From assembly GCA_020809705.1 (NCBI GenBank), contig CP085825.1, forward strand, positions 2,914,001-2,978,000: 64,000 nucleotides of DNA, in the 5' to 3' direction. The stretch comes from Calonectria ilicicola (lineage: Eukaryota; Ascomycota; Sordariomycetes; Hypocreales; Nectriaceae). The translations under genes and the position numbers were made by a program. Below are positions 23,145 to 32,500 of the stretch, one piece after another; positions within the stretch are counted from its first letter, which is position 1, and every line of letters starts with the position of its first letter. The notes under the pieces were generated by a model. That model saw only the letters and a list, made by a program, of their open reading frames with translations, ran no database searches and had not been told where the DNA came from.

Positions 23145-24109
23145 TTAAAGCTGACGGATAATCTGAGCCTCCTCCTGGTCAATCTCCTTCATCTTCTTGT
23201 CCTGAACCTTTTGGAGCTCCTTCTCGGCACGCTTCACAAGGTCAGGCAGCACGGTCCCGTTCTTCTTCCATTCCTTGAGCGCCTTTTCGTGGCGGGTACG
23301 CACCTGGCGGATGCGCTCGCGGTAAGCTTGAGTGGTTTCCTTGATACGGCGCGTGACATCGTCCTTTCGCTCGAGCTCAACCTTGAGCAGCAGCTCAAGG
23401 TCGTTGTCCTCGGAGCGCTGGGGCTGCTGGTTAAACTCGCGGCTGGCCTGGACAGCCGACATGATGGGTTTGATGTAGTCCTTTTCGTGGACGAGCAGCG
23501 AGATTGTGCGGCCGGAGCGCGGCACTACCTGGGCAAGCTCGCGGAGAGGGAACGTGGCAGCGGCCTCGGCGCCATGCTCCTTGACAGGCACGAGGAGGGC
23601 ACCCAGGTTGGTGGGGTTGAAGCGGCCGCCGTGGGCCATGCCGGCAAGCTGCGTCTTGAAGTGCGTGTCAATTGGCGCATAGGCGGCCGTCACGGCAGAG
23701 AAGTCGAGGGGATCTTCGGGGTTAGGCTGGGGGCCCTTTGAGGAGGGGATGTCATGATCTGAGGAGCTGGCGGAGGGGGCGTCTTTGTGCTTGGGGCTGT
23801 TGGTGGGGATGGCAATCTTGCGCTTCTTGAGGAGAGGAGCCGAGGAGCTGAAGAGGCGGGCATTCGATCGTGTCGCCGAAGGCTGTGCGGCAAATTTGGA
23901 CGTCAGGGGAGCAAGCTGTCGGTGGGAGATGCTCTGGAAGGCTGACCTAGACATGTCCATGTCAGTCAGGTTCAAGTACACGATACTCGCCCTCCCCTCT
24001 CCTGCTCAAGAGGGCGACTGAGGCGTTGCGGCAAAAGTCAGACGTACCCTTCAGACGCCAAAAGGCGCATGCATGTCCTTGTGGGCGCATTGGCTCGGGA
24101 GAAGGCCAT
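23145..24109 (-). CDS. rrf1: Mitochondrial ribosome recycling factor
   Basis: My model has exon 1 at 24048-24109, a 101-nt intron at 23947-24047 (GTACGT donor, CTGAC branch, CTAG acceptor) and exon 2 at 23145-23946, giving 287 residues. Without the intron the frame could instead start within 23950-23981, with an unconvincing N-terminus. The spliced N-terminus is Arg/Ser/Ala-rich and ends ARLFSSSAP, a strong mitochondrial presequence. The C-terminal half shows the RRF pattern: ISLLVHEKDYIKPIMSAVQ, then a long Arg/Lys/Glu-rich three-helix segment that includes RRIKETTQAYRERIRQVRT and ends in a coiled coil. RRF splits post-termination mitoribosomes together with EF-G2. The loop corresponding to the tip domain begins near residue 185. 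Confidence 0.85.
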
Positions 24110-24565
24110 GATTGTGACTGCGATGCGGAGGTGTTGATGTCTGTCAAAGAGCCGAAATCCTTGCATCTGAGCATTCGACGTCAAGTTTACACACAAGGTT
24201 CATGGCCAACTACGTACCTCCCACAGACTCCACTGTGGGGTGTTGATGGCGCTATTTCCCACAGATGTCATGAAGTTGCTTACCCTATAGTATCTTTTCG
24301 ATTACGAATAAGGAAGGGAATTGTTCGATTGAATCAGAATCTGTATTGATTTTCTATTTTAAGATGTTTTTAAACAGAAAATTTTTGTACGATAATCATC
24401 AGTTTTCGCCAACAACAAGATATTTTTATCACGTTCGAAACACAACGAACAGCAAGTAACTATGGTGTCATGATGAAACGAACATACAAAAACCCAAGAA
24501 CGCCATTGCATGACCGTCAAAGAATGAAAGTGAAACATCCAGTCAAAAAGAGCGAGAAAAAGAAC

Positions 24566-24749
24566 TGGCAAAGACTAGAATCGAACTAGTGATCTTCTCT
24601 TATTGTGCCCTAATGCTATATGTACCCGAGCTGCAGTTCTCGAGAGACACCGTTTTGTAAGCATCAACCAATTTACAGCAGCAAGTGCCTTGTACATCAT
24701 GCTCTGGAAATGGTAAACAAGAGACGCTCTACCACTGAGCCACATTGTC
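24566..24749 (-). tRNA. Interrupted tRNA-like gene, identity unresolved
   Basis: Reading the minus strand from 24749, the 5' half has T8, G9 and a perfect D-arm (GCTC-AGTGGTA-GAGC) within an A-box match (TGGCTCAGTGG). The 3' half (24566-24600) has an anticodon stem strand AGAGA matching TCTCT at 24720-24724, a 5-bp T-stem ACTAG/CTAGT around TTCGATT, a seven-base acceptor strand and discriminator A. A T5 run follows after 4 nt (24557-24561), a good pol III terminator. The halves are 119 nt apart, so about 112 nt more than a normal anticodon loop. The acceptor stem has two mismatches (A2/C71 and T6/T67) and position 33 is not T, so no anticodon can be assigned. It is either an intron-bearing gene or a decaying one. 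Confidence 0.5.
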
Positions 24750-25401
24750 TTTTGGTTAATATGCGTGAGAAAATTCTAAAATATATATCGTCATGCTTGC
24801 GAGGAGGGCGAATAAGAACCGAGAGCAGACGCATGGTTGGCCTCCGGCAGGGTGACGCTTGAGAACCCCGCGAGCTTTGATGTGGTCACGAGTTGAAAAT
24901 ATACGTATACGTACCTGTTATCTTTAATTAGTAATGCACGGGCTGTTTCCGGCGTGAAAACGCAATATGCTGAGGAAGAACTGTTTCTTCCGATGATTGC
25001 TTGGTAGAAGGATGAATATGTCTAACCCGGCATTGACCAATGCTAATGACGAGTACAGTACTCACTTATAAGTGACATTACGGTATAAAGATATCCACTT
25101 GGTCAATCGTTAACCCAGAAATGCCTATCGCAAAGCTTGGGTGACGATAGAGACCCCGCTTGCTCATCCAAGCCAACAACAGCAAGGCTAAGCTGTTAAC
25201 TTCTTCTTCACGATTACCGCGATGTATTGGCAACCGCATGGATTCCCAAATATCTTGTTTGTATGATACTGAATTCCGGCAAGTTAAAATGACCCATTCA
25301 CTTGTTACACTATGACGGAATCACAGGCAGCGCCTGAATAGCAGCCCAAATGGCCATTATCAACCATCATGATGAACTCACTTTTACGACTGATCCACAA
25401 A

Positions 25402-25431
25402 ATCCCCCCCCCCAAAAAAAAGGGGGGGGAT
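25402..25431. repeat. C10-A8-G8 perfect inverted repeat
   Basis: The stretch reads AT, ten C, eight A, eight G, AT. It can fold into a 10-bp stem (AT plus eight C:G pairs) with a ten-base loop. It may be structured DNA or a difficult-to-sequence homopolymer cluster. Confidence 0.85.
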
Positions 25432-25743
25432 GGATTATTAGTTATATAATTTAAACTTAAAAACGATTTAATGCCCCGAATTCCTGAGTGTCGGAGAATA
25501 GGGTCTACAGCGCCCATGTCTCTCCTTCATTGGGATCAATGGTGGCAGCACGATAATTGCGACCGGAGTTGACGGAATACATATCGATCGCAATATTGCA
25601 CTCTTGTATCAACAGGAAAATGTAAATTAAGGAAGAACTAGTCAAGTGAGGCCGGTTTGTCTTGAGTGGGCATGGCACAAAACATACGAGTTACTTCTTT
25701 TTATAAATTAAATTAAAATTCGATTTGGCATCGAAAACATCTT

Positions 25744-25878
25744 GGTCGCGTGGCCCAGTGGTTGTAAGTAGCTCTCAGAAGCTCCACCATTACTTGCACC
25801 TCGCTAACTCTCCTCAAGAAGGCATTTGCTTTACATTCATTACGCAAAGGATCGCAGGTTCGATCCCTGCCGCGATCA
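25744..25878 (+). tRNA. tRNA-Val(UAC)-like gene with two insertions
   Basis: Removing 55 nt (25764-25818) and 7 nt in the anticodon loop leaves a canonical 73-nt tRNA. The acceptor stem is GGTCGCG/CGCGATC (seven pairs, one G:T) with A73. T8 and G9 are present, and the D-arm is GCCC-AGTGGTTA-AGGC (3 bp plus one mismatch). Position 26 is A, the anticodon stem is TTTGC/GCAAA, the variable loop GGATC and the T-arm GCAGG-TTCGATC-CCTGC. The loop reads T32, T33, TAC anticodon, A37, extra TTCATTA, C38, so the predicted charge is valine. The layout closely resembles what I recall of yeast tRNA-Val. A box (TGGCCCAGTGG) and B box (GGTTCGATCCC) are intact, and a T5 terminator lies at 25895-25899. The D-loop insertion has spliceosomal-looking ends. 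Function is inferred; a pseudogene remains possible. Confidence 0.7.
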
Positions 25879-25894
25879 GAATCCTCAGCACTTC

Positions 25895-25899
25895 TTTTT
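25895..25899 (+). terminator. Pol III T5 terminator
   Basis: Five consecutive T lie 17 nt after the discriminator base of the tRNA-Val-like gene, a normal distance and strength for RNA polymerase III termination. Confidence 0.55.
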
Positions 25900-26119
25900 G
25901 TTGCTGCTTTTGCCTGATCATGTCAAATTATAGGTCTCATTTGGCTATTTGGAATAAGATATTTCTTTTTGATGATATATGTCCGCAGCTATCCCACCAA
26001 CGACAAAGTGATGCTTAATACATGGCGGTATATTCTTCGATAGGTGCATTCGAGTTTACTCAGTATTATTATGGTGATGTTTATTTTATTTTCATCGAAT
26101 CCCCGGTCACTTCCACAGA

Positions 26120-27911
26120 TCAAGCTTGCAGCGGCTTGCCCATCCCACCAGTTGTAACCATCTTGGTAACTTGGTACTCGGCAATGCCATCTAGCGATCC
26201 CTCGCGACCAAAACCACTCTCCTTCACACCGCCAAACGGTGATGCAGGGTCAGAAATCAGCCCAGTGTTGACTCCGACCATGCCGACCTCAAGGCTCTCG
26301 GCGATGCGGTAAACTCGCTCCATGTCGCGGGAGAAGAAGTATCCAGCCAAACCCACGTTGGTATTGTTGGCCATCTTGACCACCTCCTCCTCAGTCTCGA
26401 ATGGGAACAATCCGGCAACAGGGCCAAAAGTCTCCTGCGAAGCCATGTCCATTTCCGGCGTCATGTCACGAATCACGGTAGGCGCGTAAAAGTTGGGACC
26501 AAGCTCGTCGATTCGCCGGCCGCCGATTGTCACCTTGCCACCTTTATTCTCGGCATCCTGAACATGTGCCTCGGCCTTTGACACGGCGCGATCATGAATG
26601 AGCGGACCGTGTGTGATGCCGTCTTCAAATCCGTTGCCTACGCGGAAGGCTTGTACCTTTTCAGTGAGCTTCTTAACAAACTCGTCATAGACACCCTTTT
26701 GAACATAGATGCGGTTTGCACACACGCATGTCTGGCCAGAAGAGCGAAATTTAGAGGCGACAGCGCCAGCGACAGCAGCGTCGACGTCAGCATCGTCAAA
26801 CACGATGAAGGGAGCGTTTCCACCGAGCTCCATGGAAAGTTTCTTGAGAGTACCGGCAGACTGCTTCATCAGAAGCTTACCAACGCCGGTAGATCCGGTG
26901 AAGGAAATCTTCTTGATGGTGGGCGAGGTGGTGAGTAGCTCTCCAACCTCAGGGGTGTTATCCAGTGAGGTCACAATGTTCACAACGCCCTTAGGAATAC
27001 CCGCTCGGTGAGCCAGCTCTGCCAGAGCCAGGGCTGTGAAGGGAGTCTCTCCAGGTGCCTTGCAGACAACAGTGCAACCCGCCGCCAGGGCGGGACCGAT
27101 CTTTCGAGTAATCATGGCTGCGGGGAAGTTCCACCTAAAGCGCTGATCAACCCGTGAAACAAAACAAACTGAAGGGAAAGGAGGATAGGTAAAACAAGGC
27201 ATGACTTACGGTGTAATCAAACCGCAAACGCCGACGGGCTCTTTGACTGTCCACACTCGATTGCCAGGTATGGAGCTCGGAATGGTGTTGCCGTAAACAC
27301 GGGGCGCTTCCTCGCTAAACCACTCCAAGAAGTTGGCGGCGTACGCAGCCTCTCCCTTTGCGTCGGCGATGGGTTTTCCGTTCTCCCAAGTGATTAGGGT
27401 GGCAAGATCTTCGGCATTGGCAATCATTTGGTCGTACCAAGCACGCAGCAACTTGGAGCGCTCTCGGCCGGTCTTTGCGCGGAAGGCGGGAAATGCGTCG
27501 GCGGCGGCTGTGATGGCGGACTGGGTGTCGCTGGAGTCGAACTCGGGGCTGGTACCGATCAGGGCGCCAGTGGAAGGGTCTGCCGTGGAGTTTAGCATCG
27601 CGAACCGACTCAATGGCGCAGACACGGCGGTGCGGGCCGCGAGGGTTTAGACTCACCATTGACCTTGAATGTCTTGCCTGATTTGGCGGGGACCCATTCG
27701 CCATTCACATAGCACACATTGTGCTTCAGCAGCGAGGGATCCTTGAGCTGCGAGCTGTCAGAACAGGGGCCCAGCAGATGCGATGGCGATCGAGCCTGAC
27801 CTTGGGAGGCGCCAGATTGGAAGCTCGGCGAGCAAAGACCAAGGCAATGCCATGGCCATGACGCAGAGCTCCCCTGCTCGACGGAGCAACGATGCGTTGA
27901 AGAAGCGCCAT
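26120..27911 (-). CDS. uga2: Mitochondrial succinate-semialdehyde dehydrogenase
   Basis: Exons are 27801-27911, 27657-27747, 27210-27579 and 26120-27134; introns are 53, 77 and 75 nt, and phases agree to give 528 residues. Intron 1 has a weak GTCAGG donor but a good CTGAC branch. Exon 1 supplies an Arg-rich mitochondrial presequence of about 30 residues (start MALLQRIV). The rest is an aldehyde dehydrogenase with the FTGSTGVGK cofactor loop, general base E293 in MELGG, nucleophile C327 in GQTCVC, and C329 beside it, the pair that forms the redox switch in human SSADH. It oxidises succinic semialdehyde to succinate with NAD(P)+, the last step of the GABA shunt. A matrix location is inferred; yeast Uga2 itself is cytosolic. 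Confidence 0.92.
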
Positions 27912-28655
27912 GTCGAAGGGCCAAACCCGATTGTGCGGAACCAGACTTTTCCGATCCAGAGAAAAGAGAGTGGAAATTTTTCAATTGGTGACGCGGAGCG
28001 TTTATCTATAAAAGACGTCGGCCATTGGAGTTTGGGAAGGTTTCCGCCATTGCCATGGCGGGGTGATGGGGAAAGAAGAGAGCTGCTGTGGGGCGCAAGA
28101 TCCGGTGTCGGTTCGTGTACCGGTCCGGGCGTTTTAGATGCGCAGATCACTAAAGTGGGGGAAGGTTATGGTGAGGAGATGGAATTGAAACAAATCACAA
28201 GAACGAACAACGGATGCGCTTTCACATGGGATTCTGTCATGGATTTCATATATGATGCATTAGATGTGTATATATTGCATATGCGACACCAATTTGGTTA
28301 AATATTGGAATGGATAGGGGCCGGCTTCGCACCCGTAGTCATCATAATCCACAGCTCTCGCCGTCGTCAAGCGTGCCGGCTGGCGGCACGGCAGACGTTA
28401 ATGCTACAAAATAAATAAGAAAAATGTACAAGTCAAGATGTTGCCCCAAGAAAGAAGCGTTTCAAAACCGGGTGGCCTCTCGGGGCGCCCGGCAAATCCA
28501 ATGGTATATCATGCGAGATCCCCAACTCCAAGCCTAGTGTACTCAAGGAAAATCCACAAACTCCCACCACAGCTGTACCAAGATTCCACCGCCCAATGGC
28601 AAAATCTCCGTACAGACCGCTGTCCCATCATTTTTCATCTCTGATATTCTGTATC
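27912..28655. other. SSADH promoter and 3' flank of membrane protein gene
   Basis: About 0.7 kb with no supported gene. It contains the upstream region of the SSADH gene and the downstream flank of the membrane-protein gene, both on the minus strand. Confidence 0.6.
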
Positions 28656-29558
28656 TCAAGGCTCTGGGGCATGCGTAGCTCGCAGCGGTAGTTGGCGGTC
28701 CAATGTATGGAAAGCCTGAGTGCGAGGAGTGTACGGTTGGTGGCGGTAACCCATGGGGGACTTCATGCTCTGCATCTCCCAGTTGTGAGTCTTGGGCTCA
28801 GCCCCTGAAGGGCTGTAGTCATCTTCATCCTCCTTGATCACGTCGTTGGCCTTGTTAGGCCACATCGCGTAAGCAGAAAAGCCAAGATTGCAGAGGTAGA
28901 CAAGCATCATCCAGATCGAGATTCCCAGAGATCCCCTAGCAATCATGCAGTGCTGGTAAGAGCCATAGGCCTTGGCAGGGCCGCATCCCTTGCGCCAGTA
29001 CCAGGCAACGTGAGCAGGATATCGGGAGTCGATGGTGTCAGGGCCAATGAGACCATAAACACTGACAGTGTAGAGTGCGGTCATGCCGACGTTGATAAAT
29101 GTAGCGAACACGGGGTACCAGACCTTCATGATGAAAGCAGTGAGCTTGCTCATCAGCATGAAGAGGGAGAGAACGGAAATGGCGACATTGAAATCAGTAA
29201 ATCTAGGCATGGTGTTAATTGAAACGCACAGTGCGACGGGAGTTATCCAGGATAAAACTTACGTTCGAGTCCAGATCAAAGCGATATGCGGCAGGGGCTT
29301 GTTGTTGGCATAGGCGTACAGGATGATGGCTGGGTTAGAGTTCCATCTGTGGTCCCAGCCAATCTGCCACATCTCGGTGCGCCAGAGGTCAGGCTGCGAA
29401 ATGGCAAAGATGACGAGGCCAGCAACAGTGCCAGCCAGCTCACACGGCATGAGCCACCATGTTCCCCTTCTCGAGATCTTTGGCCATTTTCGAAAGAAGA
29501 GGCGGTAGGTTTTGGGGCCGTCACGATTCGGCTTGCGCTGGAAGAATGAGAAGGGCAT
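28656..29558 (-). CDS. Four-helix membrane protein of unknown function
   Basis: Exons are 29263-29558 and 28656-29202, with a 60-nt intron (GTAAGT...CTAG); the spliced product is 280 residues. Predicted membrane segments lie at about 35-54, 101-125, 128-152 and 186-210. A Trp/His-rich extramembrane loop (about 57-75) follows the first segment and a Cys-containing loop (about 155-180) follows the third. The C-terminal 65 residues are cytosolic and acidic-then-basic (DEDDYSPSG). The N-terminus is basic, consistent with a cytosolic start. I recognise the general style of uncharacterised MARVEL-like proteins of Hypocreales but cannot name a function. No signal peptide is present. Confidence 0.78.
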
Positions 29559-32500
29559 GTTGACGGTGTTGGTCGAGGCGGATGGAAGTTTAGTGAATAC
29601 GACTTCTCGAAGGCAGTTGTAATCGGTATATATTCGGGGTTCTCGTTGCGGTCGCTATCGAGGCGCTGTCGTGGAAATAATTGTTGCGCTTGCGCTACTT
29701 TGTGGTCCTGGTGGTTTTGGCGGGCTGCCAGTTGAGCAGCTATAGATCACGCCCACATGGGAATTCCTGCAGGCTATCGGTTGTGAACTCGTCGGCGTGT
29801 GTTGCTGTAGGAGGCCGCAACTTTGGGTCCAGAAGTAGGCCACCTAAGAACTGGTATCTCGAAGTTTTGATTGTTCGTCCAAGGCGGAAAGAACAGAGAT
29901 CGGGAGAGTTGGGGGCGAACATGGCGTATAAGGGCCATGTTGTGGCCGAGCGGAGATGGTCGGGAAAGATGGGGCGACGACCCTTGGGGGATGTGCTGCG
30001 AGAAGCGCTATGAGAGGACGGTGAGTGCCATTCTAGCAGCATTTGCACGTCGCAGCCGCTCACCAAGCAGTGCCATGATCCATGGCATCGCATGCCCACG
30101 ATTTGGCCGCCCAATAAGAGGCCCAGAATGGAGTGCCATCACAAGCTGTAAGCGCCCGGGTGGGAAGCTTGGGGACCCCGGGAAAGAGGGGGCGTCGCGA
30201 TTGGACACATGGGAGGTTGGGCTGGTGGTGAGAGGACCAATTAGCGTCTCGGCCAGCCGCTCAGCCATGTGAAATGCCGTGCAGAACCACCAGGTTCAGT
30301 GTCATGACCAGGGATTGATGATGTGCTCCTTGTTTTTTTCCCTCTGGTGCGGTAGCACTGCGCTGTCAGTTACAACCATTGCGCGTGTTTCTCGCCGTGA
30401 GCACTACCAAAAGGTGAGGTGAGATTCGGTACCACACCGCTGATCTTATGAGATACTGTCTATATCCGTGCTTGGATTTCCGGCTGCCGAAGTCTCCGGC
30501 CCCCTCGAGGCGCTTTGCTTCCTTCGTCACACTGGGCCTTGCGCTACGCAGCCAGTCTGGCGGCCTCATAGCCGCCGTCGCTTGTCTCATCAGCTGAGAC
30601 TCTGGTGAAATCATGTCAGGAGTCCTTGGAAAACCAGTGGGATGGAGTGAGGCATGAGACGAGGCGACAAGCATGCAGTTCTCGAGTGGTTTGTTTGTTG
30701 GTTATTCTCGTAACACATGCCAACTCCCACGGAGCTGCGGGTTGGTTGATTGATGGGCGTCATGTTTGCTGACCCTGCGTCTCACAAGTGTGGGCAGACA
30801 GAGAGTACAGAGTGACCACAAAGAAATTGCCTCTCTTATTAATAAAACTTATTGGTATGTGCATTACGACATCTCATTGTATGTGCGCCGCAGAGATAAA
30901 AATATATCCCTCTGTCAGGTGAGACAATTGAAACATCCAATACTGGTACATTTGCGATGCCTGGTGGCGACTCGCAACGGTCGTGGCATAGGGCTATGGT
31001 CCACTCAACCACGCGCAGTTATTTTCCGCTGTGCCTAGACCAAGTCTATGACGTGGGTTTTCTAACTCTCATTGTGGGCAAAGACATTAATGCATGTCTC
31101 ATTGTCTTGGTATTATTTGCCCTAGCGGAGTTGACGCTCAAGATGTCTCTCCGAATTTTGCGGTATACCTTACCCACAATGGCTCCCTACCCTATATCAC
31201 GAGTTCACTTGACCTCAAACGCGGAAGGTGCGGACATGGTTCAAAACCCTATGGACTAGGCTGAATGCTTGGCCTTACTGTGGGGTTATTGGGGAGGATG
31301 CACGGTAAGTTTGATATTTTTCATCATGAGTTCAATATGCTTCTACTCGGGCAGACTAACTGGTTGAAAGCCACCAATGTTCACGTATCGGGATTGGCGG
31401 CAGAAAATAGGCGGGCAGCTTCATAACAAAAGCCAGAATGTTGCTGATGCCCAACAAGACTATAAAAGTAGAGTGCAGTCCTGGGCTAATGAGAATAGGG
31501 CTGCGACCCTCTGGTCGGCATACAAGCCGCCTGGTGCTGGTTCGAAAGCTTACACTTCATGATGGTCTTACGGGTTTAACGACGGGCCTGTTAGGCCTCA
31601 CGGGAAGAGCCTGGCACGAGACAAGATCGGTTCCGCAGGGAACCAAATTGAAGTAAATAACGCCGTTTGGAATCAGCCGCCCCTCCCAAGTTTCACACCG
31701 CCTCAGTTCCAATCTCAATTTGGGCACGCTGGTCTGTGAAATCGGAAAGGTCGTAGCCTGAAGGGAGGGATACTGGCCGAAATCGATCGGATCGAAAGCT
31801 GAGGTGAAAGGGCAAAGTGGTCCGGCAGTGACCAAGTCCCTAGCTTCGTCACCGGCACTGGGAGCGAAGGGTCCTAGTCACTCGGCCGACAAACGCAGTA
31901 GGAACGGACTAGAAAATACCCGGACGCCTCACAATCTCCTGTGCAATCAAACCCTCGAACCGAACCCAAGTCTGCGTCAGCTTGCTCTCCAGCTTGAGCC
32001 CTTGTGGACGCCGCCGTGTTAGCGAGGACGCTGCTTCTCAAAAATGGTGTCTGCCTGCCAGCTAGCAGTGTGGACATGATTGTGGCCCAGTCGGATCGAA
32101 GAGAGGTCCTTCTGCCGTCGGGATACATATGTGTGCCACCTACGCTGCGTCGGTACGCTTAGTCTGAGACCATTCGCCTCTGCTCCTTCAGCTAGAGGGG
32201 AGGCTAGAGGGGCCTTGGAGTTGAGTCTTGGCTTCTGGGGATTGTGCTCACTCCCCTCACACATTTCACACAAGGCGAATGAGGCGACAGGGGCACGGGA
32301 CACGCGGAGAGCCCACGGCGGGATATGGCGCGCCCAAAAGACCGTTCTAGACCGCCACGATCGTCATTGGCGTTTCTGGATCTGGGCTACGAGTTCCACC
32401 GCGTCCGTTTGAGGCGCGGGAGCACGCCGACACCGAATGACGCCGGTGCCTGTCCATTCGGTCTCTAGCCAGCGCTAGATCGGGAACTTTTTTTTTTTTC

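Larger units (their letters stand above)
24110..26119. other. AT-rich island with two tRNA-like genes
   Basis: Between the RRF and SSADH genes, whose starts are at 24109 and 27911, the sequence is visibly more AT-rich than its surroundings. It holds no supported protein gene, but contains two interrupted tRNA-like genes and a C10-A8-G8 inverted repeat, listed separately. TpA-rich stretches would suit repeat-induced point mutation, but I did not measure RIP indices. Confidence 0.6.
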
